From positions 229,633,265 through 229,697,264 of the forward strand of contig NC_134570.1 of the NCBI RefSeq assembly GCF_050947875.1: a stretch of DNA of 64,000 nucleotides, read 5' to 3'. A program made the translations under genes and the position numbers. This DNA comes from Dermacentor variabilis (Eukaryota > Arthropoda > Arachnida > Ixodida > Ixodidae). The notes under the pieces were generated by a model. The model was not told the DNA's origin. It saw only the letters and a list, made by a program, of their open reading frames with translations, and made no database searches. This document shows positions 32,855 through 42,929 of this stretch, one piece after another; position 1 is the first letter of the stretch; each line of letters starts with the position of its first letter.

Positions 32855-35733
32855 CTACTCTGACTTCCTGAGCGCCCGCGGGCCCCCTAAAGAAGCAACA
32901 GCGCGACCCCCAAGTCGCCAGCCCACTTCTCGTGCTAGCCTGTAATTGAAGTGGATCCCATCTCGTTTAAAACCACCACAACTTCTTACTTCCCTGTTTA
33001 CGTCGACAACCTCGAAGCCCTTCTCTCGGCTCATTTTCCATATTGCCTCATTGGCAGCCATTACGGCTCTTTGTACGTGACTGTCACGCACAGGCACCTC
33101 CGGCACCGTGCACACCACGATCTGCACCTGAGGGGATAGCTCGCGCAAGTCGTCCACCCCCTTCGCCAAACGCTGGGCTAGTCCTGGTCCTTTCCTGTTT
33201 AGAACGTCATTTCGCCCACCTGCTACTACGACGAGGTTGCACACGTGGGCATTTTCTGTGAGCTTTTCTTTTGCTCGCTCCATGACAGAACTCAGTGTCC
33301 GCCCTGGAAATGTCCCTACCGCCACTCTTTTGTCGCCTTTCACCCTCTCCACAATTGCTTTTGAGCACCCAGCCATGTTTGAGTCGCCAGCGATAATCGC
33401 CCTTTCACTCTCTCCTACCTCTCCCTGCCTCCCTGTGTCCTTTTCCGCGTGATTCGGACTCGACAAAGCGCATTGTCCCCTGGGCTCCTGCTTTTTCCGC
33501 TTGGCGGCCTCAAGGTAGGTGCCACTCTTTCCAGCTTCCTGTGGCTGCAGCGTCGCCTCACTCGCGGCGTGTTGCGCTGCTTCACTATAGACCGTTTTTT
33601 TCGTAGGCGCCGCCATATTGTGAACGCAGTGGCGCCGCCTATGAGCAGCGCCATACTGGCTTGGGTGAAAGCGGTTTTTTGCATGGCAGGTATGGCTCGG
33701 CGGCAGGTTCTGGCGTTTGTTTTCGCGGTCGTGCGGTCTGTTTAGAATGACGCGCGTTTTCTACGTGGTAAACAGTTCTGTGAGACGTGCTGAAGTGGTT
33801 TAAGGCGTCATGACCGGAATTTCTGCTGGCGTTGAGGTGGACGGAACACGCAGCGCGACGTGCGCGCGCATATTTGAGCCTACAATCAGCCTCGGAGATC
33901 AATTGTGTATTTCTGAATGTTCCAATCACTAATGTGACCTTATTGCAGTATTATCCTCTATTCCTAAGCTGCGGTTTAGGAGTCATGAAATATACGCGAC
34001 GATCGTAACAGCGTGGGTACCGTTCTGCTACGATAGGAGTTGTGCTGTTATACTTTGACAAGCGTTCAAACTGTTCGCTGCAGGTTACATTGCGTGACTA
34101 CTTGGTTCGATGGATGAGGTTTCCGCCCTTGAATAAAATAGTTTCAGCAAGTAATAGCAGCATACCTTACAGTCTGAATTAAGCTTGTCCAGCAAAGGGA
34201 GTGTTTACGAACTGCACGAGCGTCCTAAGCAGTGGTAGGTGCTGGATTACATATATCTTTGTTCTATATACCGCATGGTCCCAGCATACGGCATCAGCGG
34301 TTACATATTTATAAACGTTGTGCGGTGTGACTATGCGAGGTAGTACTGCGGCGTTAGCCCGTCTTATCTTGCTTTTTCGAGAAAGTGGATGACAACCGAA
34401 TTTTTTTTTTCGGTTGTGTTCGTACCGTTCTCTACGACGCACTCACACGTATTACGGAAATTTTGTCCTCAAAAGTAGGCATCGCATTCTTTTTATGCGA
34501 TCCCTCTCATATATTATGGCTGTATGCAGGCCAAAAAGGCAATGCCGAAGCGCACAGCTTACATATGTATTGTGCTGGTCCACCAACCTGCAGTGATCGC
34601 TGTGTTGAGCAGCGCCATCAGCCTCATGCAGGAAGGCTATAGCGTAGACATATTTCAAGCCTGCTAGACTTGAAATGCGCGAGAACGATGCCGGTGCATC
34701 ACAAATATTTGATAGCGCCTGCCGCTTAGATGTTTCATGGTTGCCTAGCTAGGTTGGCCATGCACGAGCATGCGCTCTTATGCTTTATGTTTTACTCCCT
34801 ACGCCAAGCGATCAGATAGTGAGCAAATTTACCATTTCATGCTGCTAATACAGAGACACTGGTTTTCTTTGTTGAAATAAAACTGATATGGAGCAAAATA
34901 GTTCACAACACATACACGCATCGCGACTGATGATGTGCGCACACCGCGGCTGATAAAGCGCGTCACATTTTTGCGCCCCCAAGAGATATTTCCGCCTACT
35001 GTAGTTACCGATCCACCGAAAGGCTTCCCTGACGACCTTATATGAACGGACATGGCGTAAAATTTCACAAAGTACCATCTAAAACATCTCGAAATCGTTC
35101 CGCAGCTCGCGACAGCAATACTTTCAAGCAGCGCCGCGGCGGATCGCCCAAGCCAGAGAGGAGGAAATGCTCTCCGCGCGCCCTATCCTCCTCGCCCGAT
35201 GAAACGGTCTATAGCTATGCCGATTCACCAGCGGCGAGCTGGCGACCGCTTGCTTTGACTCCCTGCCTCCCACTTCGCCTGTAGGGTCTACCCTACTTTC
35301 TGAGTCTTTGCCACTGCTTTGGTATCCTGACCCGACATTCTCCACTGCCCGCGTCTCAAGCGCGTCGAGCTGCTTTTTCAGTTCGGTGCTCCTTTCTTTC
35401 TCTTCCTCGAGTTCGGCCACAGTCCTTACTAACTGTGCGGCCTGGGCCGCCTCCACCTTGACGAAATTTTCAACTTTCGCCTGCAGTGCTACCCGTTTCT
35501 CCTGCTCCTCCCTCAGGTTTGCCTTTAGCTCTTCGAACTTAGCCGCCCTATTCCCTTCCAGTTTTTGGACGGCTTCCCTGACTCCCTCGCACGACCTGCA
35601 CGTGAAGCTGGACCCCTCCGCGTCTGCTAAATTCTGGAATTTAGTCTCATCGAGGAAGCACCATCACAAGCACTCGTCGCACTGCACTTGCTCCCCATCC
35701 CTCGCGGCCTTCACATTCTTAGATTTCATTGCT
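32855..35733 (-). pseudogene. LINE-B ORF1 (zinc finger, coiled coil, SGNH esterase)
   Basis: Starts at about 35733 (MKSKNVKAARDG). A PHD-like cluster follows: CDECL..., then FTCRSC. A long charged coiled coil (about 35600-35340: KLEGN...LREEQEKR...LEEEKERSTELKKQLD) comes next. The 1.62-kb insert splits the ORF after LVNRHSY. ORF1 resumes at 33585 (SEAAQHAASEA) and ends at 32855. The esterase signature is visible: block I AGDSNMAG, block III GGRNDV, and block V DGIHFN with catalytic Asp and His. One stop occurs within the zinc region (WW position, about 35673). The esterase of CR1 ORF1 is thought to act on lipids or esters; its role in retrotransposition is not settled. Confidence 0.82.
33590..35209. 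mobile_element. 1.62-kb TIR element of unknown family, TATA target
   Basis: An insert in LINE-B ORF1 with terminal inverted repeats GACCGTTT at both ends (left GACCGTTTTTTTCGTAGGC; right, inverted, GACCGTTTCATCGGGCG). Flanked by TATA on each side (33586-33589, 35210-35213). Excision with one TATA restores the ORF1 codons (NRHSYSEAAQH). The interior is AT-rich on the whole. I see no transposase; the longest frame (33639-33929, minus) has no recognisable domain. The family is not identified. Confidence 0.75.
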
Positions 35734-36331
35734 AGGCCTACGTCCCTAGGCCCAACGAGCAAGTTTGCCAAATCACTCACGCAAAGCCGACCTCGACCGC
35801 TATCCCAAACAAAAATAAAGAATTATCACTCCCTACTCCATGTAAGAATCCGAAGAGCTAGCTGAAAGAATTAGATACGCCTATCAAATAGGTCCCTCCT
35901 ACCTCCTAGGCCTAACGGGGGAGCCGCCAGACCTAAACAAAGCCGGTAGGTTTACTACTCCTACCAAGAATTCAAAATTTGCGCCCCTACTCCATGCAAA
36001 AGAAAACACTTCAAAGCACTAGCTAATAAAGATAAAAGAGTACTTAGCTATGAACGAAGTCGCTGAAGCCTCGTGCACAGGATCGTCCGCGAGCCACGAC
36101 CAACCGGCACCTGCCGGACCATTTGCAGAACAGCCCACGCGACTACAGCGCCGCCACCGAAATCCGCGTGCCGTCCACACTCGCTGCCTCGCTGCAATGC
36201 TTAGGGCGCTCCGGCTCTTGAGCCCACTACCCCCTTCTAGAACACCATACCGCAACTTCATTGCCGTCAATCTCCGTTAGGGAGTTGCATGCTCAACGGA
36301 GTTTGCTGGTGCCCATGTGACAGGGGTATTA

Positions 36332-36510
36332 ATTTGTTAAGAATACTAATTGGTTGGTTGTTAATATAAACAAGAAAAAGCAATGGTGAGAGGCACGTGC
36401 CCTGTGGGACACTCAACGTTACATCAGTGAGGGAAGAATGGTGGTCTTCGACAGTTGTGGATTGTTTACGATTGGTAAAGAAATTTTTAAGCCAGCAAAG
36501 TATTGGCATG
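36332..36510 (-). pseudogene. LINE-A ORF2 segment 3 (RT)
   Basis: Reads LCWLKNFFTNRKQ, then SVPQGTCLSPLLFLVYINNQ (the xPQGxxLxPLLF block of LINE RT), ending SILNKL at the TTA target. It lies between the solo LTR and the Harbinger-like element. Confidence 0.8.
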
Positions 36511-36915
36511 TGGTAGTGACGGTTAAGAAGGCAGCAAAACTGTGATTAACGAAACGAGCATTTTATTGGGCGAACTTGTGCCCTCAAAAACAGGCTACAC
36601 TCAAAGAACAATGGTAGTGGTGAACACGACCGGCGGTCGTCGAAAATTTGATCAGTGGGTCAAGCGCGTCAGCTTTTATACATCAGTCGTTGAATGTTCC
36701 ATAGCAATCGCTAGGACCCGCATGCCTTCCACAAAGTTCTACGCCATTCGCGCCGCGCATATATGCAATCAGATTACACAAGGTTCGGCGACAACAGACA
36801 GCAGATGGACCCATCGATAACATTCCGGAAACTTCCGACACATGCAAGCGCGTCCTGCACTGTGCGGTAACATTTGTTAGGCCGTGAAATGTGTCGCCCG
36901 ATAAAGACAAGTACA
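36511..36915 (-). repeat. Solo LTR inside LINE-A
   Basis: Minus strand: starts TGTACTTGTCTTTATCGGGC and ends CGTCACTACCA, 405 bp, with TATAAAAG (about 36675) and AATAAAATG (about 36560). A CATG duplication flanks it (36507-36510, 36916-36919). No internal region. Shares the 3' half with 23330-23505. Confidence 0.75.
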
Positions 36916-36956
36916 CATGTCAGTATGTTTGAAGGAATTCCAAGGTTAGAAAGTTT

Positions 36957-37164
36957 TGGTGTTGGGCTGCTGAGCACGAGGTTGCGGGATCGAATCCCTG
37001 CCACGGCGGCCGCATTTCGATGGGGGCGAAATGCGAAAACGCCTGTGTACTTAGATTTAGGTGCACGTTAAAGAACCCCAGGTGGTCGAAATTTCCGGAG
37101 TCCTCCACTGCGGCGTGCCTCATAATCAGAAAGTGGTTTTGGCACGTAAAACCCCATAATTTTT
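36957..37164 (+). mobile_element. Ruka-like SINE, copy 3 (5'-truncated)
   Basis: Starts inside the tRNA-like head (TGGTGTTGGGCTGCTGAGC), so it lacks the A box but keeps the B-box region GGGATCGAATCCC and the body to the 3' end. Flanked by AAGGTTAGAAAGTTT (36942-36956, 37165-37179), a 15-bp duplication. The repeat interrupts the LINE-A codons KLSNL. Confidence 0.9.
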
Positions 37165-37179
37165 AAGGTTAGAAAGTTT

Positions 37180-38304
37180 GGCTAGCAGTCGGTTATGGGG
37201 AACGCGATCAAATGCCATAGAGAAGTCTAAGAAAATGGCACCGATCTGAAGATTGGCGTTCATATACTGTAGTAAGTCGTTTGTGATGTCTGCTAATTGT
37301 GATTCGTGCGAGAAGAATTTTCGAAATCCATGCTGGTGTGGGTAAAAAAAGTTGATGGACTCTAGATGGGTCATTATGTGAGAGAATGTAATGTGCTCAC
37401 AAAGTTTAGATGAGATGCTAGTCACAGAGATAGGTCAATAGTTCACTGGTAATGCCAGGTAGTACTCACGTACGTACATACTCATGTCAATACTCACGTA
37501 CGGGGCGGAAACCGCAAGGCCTACGAAAAGGGTTCTACTTAAATTGAGGACGACGCAACGAGCTATGGAAAGAAGAATGATAGGTGTAACGTTAAGGGGT
37601 AAGAAAAGAGCAGATTGGGTGAGGGAACAAACGCGAGTTAATGACATCTTAGTTGAAATAAAAAAAAAAGAAGAAATGGGGGCATTGGCAGGACATGTAA
37701 TGAGGAGGGAAGATAACCGATGGTCATTAAGGGTTACGGACTGGATTCCAAGGGAAGGGAAGCTGCTTCGTAGCAGGGGGTGGCAGAAAGTTAGGTGGGC
37801 GGATGAGAGTAAGAAGTTTGCAGGGACAACGTGGCCACAATTAGTACATGACCGGGGTAGTTGGCGAAGTATGGGAGAGGCCTTTGCCCTGCAGTGGGCG
37901 TAACCAGGCTGCTGCTGCTGCTGCTGATGATGATGCAGGGTTACCAGATTAAAAAATTGGTACAACCTGGCTTTTGTACAGTCATCCGGGACGTGCCTGG
38001 TGTGAAGCGACTGAGTAAATATTAGGTGTAAAATTTGACTAGATAGCAGTAGGGCATTTTGTAGTAATTTACTGTTAATCTGATCGCAGCTGGCTGAAGA
38101 TGAAAGTTTAAGAACTTTTATAAAGTTTGATATTCCCTCCGGGCAGATTGTAATAGCAGACATGTTGGTAGGGGGTAGGTCCAGTGATTTCTCGTCAGCA
38201 GTGTTACCGGCATGAAAAAATATAGAAGAAAAGTGGTCGTTTAGGGCAGTGGCGCATTGGTTTGCGTCGATTGCTACTCCGCCCAAGTTCTGCAGTTCCT
38301 TCTT
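37180..38304 (-). pseudogene. LINE-A ORF2 segment 2 (RT start)
   Basis: From 38304: KKELQNLGG, then NQCATALNDHFSSIF (pre-RT), SASCDQINSKLLQNA and HTRHVPDDCTKA. An RTE fragment interrupts at 37461-37932, and the reading resumes at 37451 (PISVTSISSKLCEHI), HQHGFRKFFS and GAIFLDFSMAFDRVPH, the RT motif with the first catalytic Asp. Ends KLSNL at the SINE insertion. Confidence 0.82.
37461..37932 (+). mobile_element. RTE-type LINE fragment, 5'-truncated
   Basis: Plus-strand C-terminal part of an RTE-clade ORF: LRTTQRAMERRMIGVTLR, then GALAGHVMRREDNRW and SMGEAFALQWA. It is followed by a short trinucleotide 3' tail (CTGCTGCTG, then ATGATG) as RTE elements have. An imperfect duplication, ATGCCAGGT (37452-37460) versus ATGCAGGGT (37933-37941), flanks it. 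Open frame 37484-37903. Confidence 0.82.
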
Positions 38305-38439
38305 GGCTGGACAGTGACGGTCGGCACATTACAAGATGCAGCACAGCCGTTTATCATCGACTATCGACGTCACCCGCAGCTATAAAGCCCGTCTTGGTCA
38401 CGACAGTTCAGTGGGCACGTCGGCTGGCCTCCTGTCAAC

Positions 38440-39268
38440 ATGAGGCGAAATATGTTCCTGTTCTTCATGCAGGTTAGTAACGGAGCTTGTACTGTGAAAT
38501 CGGACAACCCGTGCTTTTTCCAGCTGACGTGCCCACACTGTCTTAGCATTCTCTGTTTGAATGTTCGAAATGTACTATCGCTACTGATGTTAAGTGGGGA
38601 CGTGGAACCGAACCCTGGTCCCACGGTATACCAACAACTCACTGAGTTACTTAAAGGGCAAAAAAGCATCCTAAACAGACTCGACGAAACTGAATCCAAG
38701 CTTAATATTGTTGAGGCAGGCACATTAGCTATCACAGAAATTAAAACTGAGGTGCTTAGGCTTGAAGGGACTATTCGAACTATGGAAAGTAAGCTGATAG
38801 AACTAGAAGACCGATCCAGGAGCAACAACATTATTTTGTTCGGTTTAAAAGAGCAAGATGATGAAACGACAGATGACTTGACTGAAAAGGTGGTTAACGG
38901 AGTTTTCAGTGAGACCCTAGATGTGACTGTTTCTTCGGCCGAACGGATTCACAGGATAGGCTACAAGCAACTCAACAAACGCCGTCCCGTGATAATAAAA
39001 CTGAACGACCGCCGTGAAAAGATGGTCATATTGAATTGTTGCAAGCTGAAAGGGAAAGATGTATCGATTTCGGAAGATTTTTCAGCCCCAACCAAACTCA
39101 ACCAAACATCAGAAACTCTAGCAGTGCACCTCAGAATTAAGAAAAGCAGGCGGCAAAGCCCAGATAGTCTACGACAAAGTTAAAATTGATGATGAACTGT
39201 TTGAATGGGATGGTACAGAATATAAAAGGGTTCCTGTTAGAAAGCCTGACATCAGCGAGAAGCAATGA
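38440..39268 (+). pseudogene. LINE-C ORF1 (2A-like motif, L1-type ORF1p)
   Basis: ATG at 38440. A short N-terminal part ends in LLMLSGDVEPNPGP (about 38584-38625), a perfect match to the 2A ribosome-skipping consensus D[VI]ExNPGP. Then comes a coiled coil (KSILNRLDETESKLN, LRLEGTIRTMESKLIELE). An RNA-recognition-like region follows (RSRSNNIILFGLKEQ, then AERIHRIG and RPVIIKL), as in L1-type ORF1 proteins. A frameshift near 39145 shifts the C-terminal domain, which continues KAQIVYDKVKIDDELFEW to about 39268. The protein would coat LINE RNA. The 2A would release the short N-terminus co-translationally. Confidence 0.83.
38584..38625 (+). other. 2A-like ribosome-skipping motif
   Basis: The codons read SGDVEPNPGP in the ORF1 frame of LINE-C, preceded by a leucine-rich LSLLML. 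In 2A sequences the ribosome fails to form the Gly-Pro bond at the last two residues. CR1/L2-type LINEs in other animals are known to use such motifs. Activity here is predicted only. Confidence 0.75.
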
Positions 39269-39383
39269 ACTGAAACTGGCAATAAACAACCATTTTGTTG
39301 CCTGAACCTTAATGCCCGTAGCATTATGAATAAGTCCGAAGAAATAAAAAGCATCATTCTGACGTATAAACCACATTTAATTA

Positions 39384-40502
39384 CAGTCAACGACTGAATT
39401 TTCGGACGCCCAAATTTTCGGACATGCCTGATATTTCGGACGTCTTCGTGGCACTGTCACGAACCCCATAGAATCAATGTATAAGGACATCTGAAGTTTC
39501 GGACGCTCGAACCCCCCGCCGTCCAATTTTCCGGACTTTCTGACGCGACGGAAAGTCGTTTGGCTCCTCGCGCAGCGCCCTTGCGAAGGAAATCGACTTG
39601 CAGCCGAAGCATATCAGCACTTTGAACCACAACTAGCCGAATCTAGCCGTCACACACCGATTTGGTTTGGCCACGCTGGCATGTTCATCGCCGCAAATGG
39701 CCGCACTTCCGCTTCCGGCGGAGTTTCCGGAGCGGCGCTATTTCGTTTGTTTGCGAAGGCCACGTTTTAGCTAGCGTGGTGCTGTTGTGTCAAGTGTGCT
39801 CTGCGACGCTAGCCTCGGTGCTTCGACGCTCGTCAGCGAACTCCACTGTTCGCAACTTGAGGATTTCGCTTGCCTTCGATGGCCCCCAGTCCATCTTCGT
39901 CGTCCTCGCCGATGGCATCGAAGCGCGGAAAGCAGTACCGTACCCACGGAAATAACTTTTGAACAGTTTGTTGACGCTGACAACGAGCTCAACTTCTGCG
40001 CAGTACTGACTGACGAGGGAATAGTCCGTCAGGTTGTGGGGGATTCAGAAGACTCCGATGTTGAAAATGAGGAGCCAATGCCTGCGCCGCCTACAAGCGC
40101 CGAGTTGACACGAGCACTGTTGACTTTCATCGGTGTACAGTGCTGACATGACCTTGCTCAGATCGAGGCGAATATGATCGCGTGCAACTGGAACGCCGTC
40201 CAAACAACAATCAACAAGTTCTTCAAGCCCTTGCAACAATAACACTGGCTGCCGGACGATGCACATGTACATAATAAACTGGCAGTCGGCTGCATACAGA
40301 ATTTTTGAACGCCTGTTTTTATAGCACCTTCATTGATGCTTTGGCAGGGTTTCGGAAGATTGGTACTTCGCCCTTTACCTCTAGATCCGAGAAAAAAAAG
40401 AAAAAAGGTGCGGTTTTTTGCATGCATTCATTTTTTTGGACTGCCTGAATTTTCGGACGTTTTTACGTTCCCTAGAGGGTCCGAAAAATCGGTCGTTGAC
40501 TA
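39384..40502 (+). mobile_element. Tigger-type element B, internally deleted
   Basis: Starts CAGTCAACGACTGAATTTTC at 39384 after TA (39382-39383). Ends at about 40502 with GGTCGTTGACTA followed by TA (40503-40504); the last base is presumably mutated from G. 1119 bp. The plus strand keeps an N-terminal start (about 39879, SSSSPMASKRGKQYR) and, in another frame, a Tigger C-terminus: an acidic GDSEDSDVENEEP region and QTTINKFFKPLQQ at about 40199-40240. The DDE core is missing. Confidence 0.85.
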
Positions 40503-40560
40503 TAATAACCGAGACTTGGCTGCACAGTGAAATCAGCGACGATGAAGTAACCCCACTGGG

Positions 40561-40799
40561 TACCCGCTGTGGTTGCTCAGTGGCTATGGTGTTGGGTTGC
40601 TGAGCACGAGGTTGTGGGAGCGAATTCCGGCCATGGCGGCCGCATTTCGATGGGGGCAAAATGCAAAAACAACCGTGCACTTAGATTTAGGTGCAAGTTA
40701 AAGAACCCCAGGTGGTCGAAATTTCCAGAGTCCTCCACTACTGCGTGCCTCATAATCGGAAAGTGGTTTTGGCACGTTAAACCCCATAATTTAATATTT
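40561..40799 (+). mobile_element. Ruka-like SINE, copy 4
   Basis: Full length: GTGGTTGCTCAGTGG (A-box region), a B-box-like GGGAGCGAATTCC (diverged from GGGATCGAATCCC), the body with TTAGATTTAGGTGCA, and an AT-rich end. 13-bp duplication TAACYCCACTGGG (40548-40560, 40800-40812) with one substitution. Interrupts LINE-C endonuclease codons TPLG. Confidence 0.9.
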
Positions 40800-41747
40800 T
40801 AACTCCACTGGGCTTTCAAATTCACCGCACGGACAGGGATTCTCAAGGCGGTGGTGTCGCAATTATCTGTCAAGAAATGCTACACGTGGAGAAGCTTCCT
40901 GGCGTACCTGGTATCGAGAAGGTAATCTTAAAAGTCTTTCTTGATGACCTTAGTCTCGTAGTAGAAGGGCCACCTAACTCAGGTAATTCCTTTTTTGAGA
41001 AACTTAATGAATTTTTATGCACTAGCAAAAGTTTTTCTTGCAATTTGATTCTCGGTGGCGATTTTAACGTACCGTCCATAAACTGGAACAGTAAATTCTC
41101 CGACCCCTTATGCAGCTCTGCTGAGCCTTTTGTTGATATTATCCTTTTCCATGACTAAACACAGTTGGTTACCGAACCAACACGGATACAAGCGGAAACC
41201 ATGTCTATTTTAGATCTTTTTCTTGTCAGCAACCCCTGTCTGCGCAAGCAGGCGTTTGGTGTGTTGCGACACCACGTACCCGAGCACACGAGGGTTGGAC
41301 CCTCCCGCGTGTAGCCGAGCGCGGCTTAGCCGTGTCTGGGGAAAGGAGGATCCTGGGGGTTGAGCTGATGCTGGGTGTTTGGACCTTTAAGGCCCCCCGG
41401 CGGAGGCAACACATCCCTTTGGCCTCTGCTTCACATAGACGGCACCCCCGGACTGACCCACCCGGAGGAAATCGGCAGTCGCCTTTTCCTGTCTCTCCCT
41501 CCTTCAATCTTCGTCTTTATCTCTCACTTTTTGACCTTTCCTGTCTCCTTCTCTCTTCTTTTTACTTCTTTTCTCCTGGCGGCAAGGGTTAACCCTGTGT
41601 GGCTATCCAACCTTGGGTACACCATATTCGGTTATAGTGACGGCGTACGACTGGCGTCGTGCAGACTTGTATGCAAGCTCTGCCGCGTCCCCTCGTTGGG
41701 CTTCGTGGTGGGCGGTCGGCGCTGTTGCCGAAAATATCCATTTTTTC

Positions 41748-42929
41748 ATGGAAACTTCTTTCCCCTCCCTTGCTGATCGTCCTCAGAAACGAGGGCGCAC
41801 CGAAGATGTCTTCAAGTTTTTTGGACGCCAAACCCAGAATTTTCCCCGCTTTCACGTTATGCATTCTGAAAAGCCAAACAAAGTAGTCCGAAACATCTCA
41901 CCATTCCTTGTTTCAAAATCCCTGACTGATGTTTTTGGTCCAGGTTACAAGGTGTCGAGGATGGCAAGCGGCGATCTCCTCTTGGAGCTCCGCGACGTAA
42001 AACAATATGAGAAACTACCGCAACTAGTGTCATTCGGGGAGACCCCTATAACAGTAACCCCACACCGTACAATGAACACCACCCGTGGTGTTGTGTCAGA
42101 TGATGATTTGCTTGAGCTGACTGAAGCAGAACTCCTGGAGGGCTTCAGCGAACAAAATGTGATCAATGTCAAAAGAATTAAGATGAGGCGGGATGGTAAA
42201 GAGATTCAGACGAAGCACCTAATAATTACTTTTGGATCAAGTATCTTGCCCGAGTCAATCGAGGCCGGGTACATCAAGCTCCGTGTTAGGCCGTACATGC
42301 CAAATCCACTCAGATGTTTCAAATGCCAGCGTTTTGGCCACAGTTCGCAGAGCTGCCGAGGCCGCCAAACTTGTGTGAAATGCAGCGCGCATGAACACTC
42401 CTCTGAAGCTTGTGAGAATTCTTTCCACTGTGTAAATTGTGATGGCGAGCATGCCGCATACTCGCGGTCCTGCCCATCTTGGAAGAAAGAAAAAGAAATA
42501 GTAACAATCAAAGTAAAAGAAAACATATAATTCAAAGAGGCACGAAGGCGGGTTGTATACCTTCCTAAGACCAGCTTTGCCGAAGTGGCGCGTCAGGGGG
42601 CAGCGTCACAACGGCCTCCGGCGGCTGTCCGACCCACAAGCCGTGAGTCGGCAGTTACGCCATCTGCCCCCGCGGCGGTTGCAGCTAGCGCTGCTCCGTC
42701 TACCCAGCAGACGAGGCCACCGACCCCGAAGGTGAGCGCAGCCGAGGCTGCCCCACCCTACCCGGCCCCTTCCAGCGCTGGCAACAGCCGGCGCAGCCAA
42801 ATTCCTGAGGGAGCCCCATTGACCTCCGGGACCCTCCCTGGTAACTTCTCGCTCACAAGAGCACGTGTCTGGCGCCTCACAAAAGGCAATGGACACTACA
42901 CCTATCCCCACGGCGCGCCAAGCGCCTAA
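41748..42929 (+). pseudogene. I-like LINE ORF1 (gag-like, three CCHC knuckles)
   Basis: The likely start is ATG 41748 (METSFPSLADRPQKRG); the open frame extends upstream to 41613 but without family features. The central part is an RNA-binding gag-like domain. Three zinc knuckles follow: CFKCQRFGHSSQSC, CVKCSAHEHSSEAC and CVNCDGEHAAYSRSC (about 42313-42480). An in-frame TAA at 42528-42530 interrupts the frame, after which the same frame continues through a Pro/Ala-rich tail to a stop at 42927-42929. 393 codons in total, the usual ORF1 size. It would package LINE RNA. Confidence 0.88.

Larger units (their letters stand above)
27688..36220 (-). mobile_element. LINE-B, full-length CR1-like LINE (PHD + esterase ORF1)
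   Basis: On the minus strand, the 5' end is at 36220 (CAAGAGCCGGAGCGCCC) and the 3' end at 27688 with a CATCCATCCATCC tail. Flanked by a 10-bp duplication AGCCCACTAC (27678-27687, 36221-36230). It carries ORF1 with a zinc-binding N-terminus and an SGNH esterase, and ORF2 with endonuclease, RT and a C-terminal CCHC. A Tigger (30343-31996) and a TATA-flanked element (33590-35209) interrupt it; net length is about 5.25 kb. PHD-plus-esterase ORF1 is a known feature of CR1-like LINEs, so I place it there. Confidence 0.85.
24812..36330. mobile_element. Harbinger-like element (TTA target) with nested inserts
   Basis: Left end TACCCCTGTCACACAGGCAC and right end, inverted, TACCCCTGTCACATGGGCAC; both continue with similar AACTCC blocks. 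Flanking TTA on each side (24809-24811 and 36331-36333). Excising it with one TTA restores the LINE-A codons exactly. A 3-bp TTA/TAA target site is typical of PIF/Harbinger elements. No Harbinger transposase is visible, so it is a non-autonomous copy. Its interior holds a P-element-like fragment and LINE-B. The element's own sequence is about 0.9 kb on the left and 60 bp on the right. Confidence 0.75.
39290..41232 (+). pseudogene. LINE-C ORF2 endonuclease, first part
   Basis: APE-type endonuclease in three pieces: LNARSIMNKSEEIKSIILTY (39305-39380), TETWLHSEISDDEVTPLG (40508-40560) after the Tigger, and from 40813 GGGVAII, then LILGGDFNVPSINW with the catalytic GDFN (about 41048-41090). It reaches DLFLVSN at 41232 where the I-like LINE enters. 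A stop at 41156-41158. The reading order is collinear across both inserts. Confidence 0.8.

Noticed and set aside
35308..35865. A 185-codon plus-strand, Ser/Phe-rich open frame
   Set aside because: Antisense to the LINE-B ORF1 coiled coil, which explains its composition.
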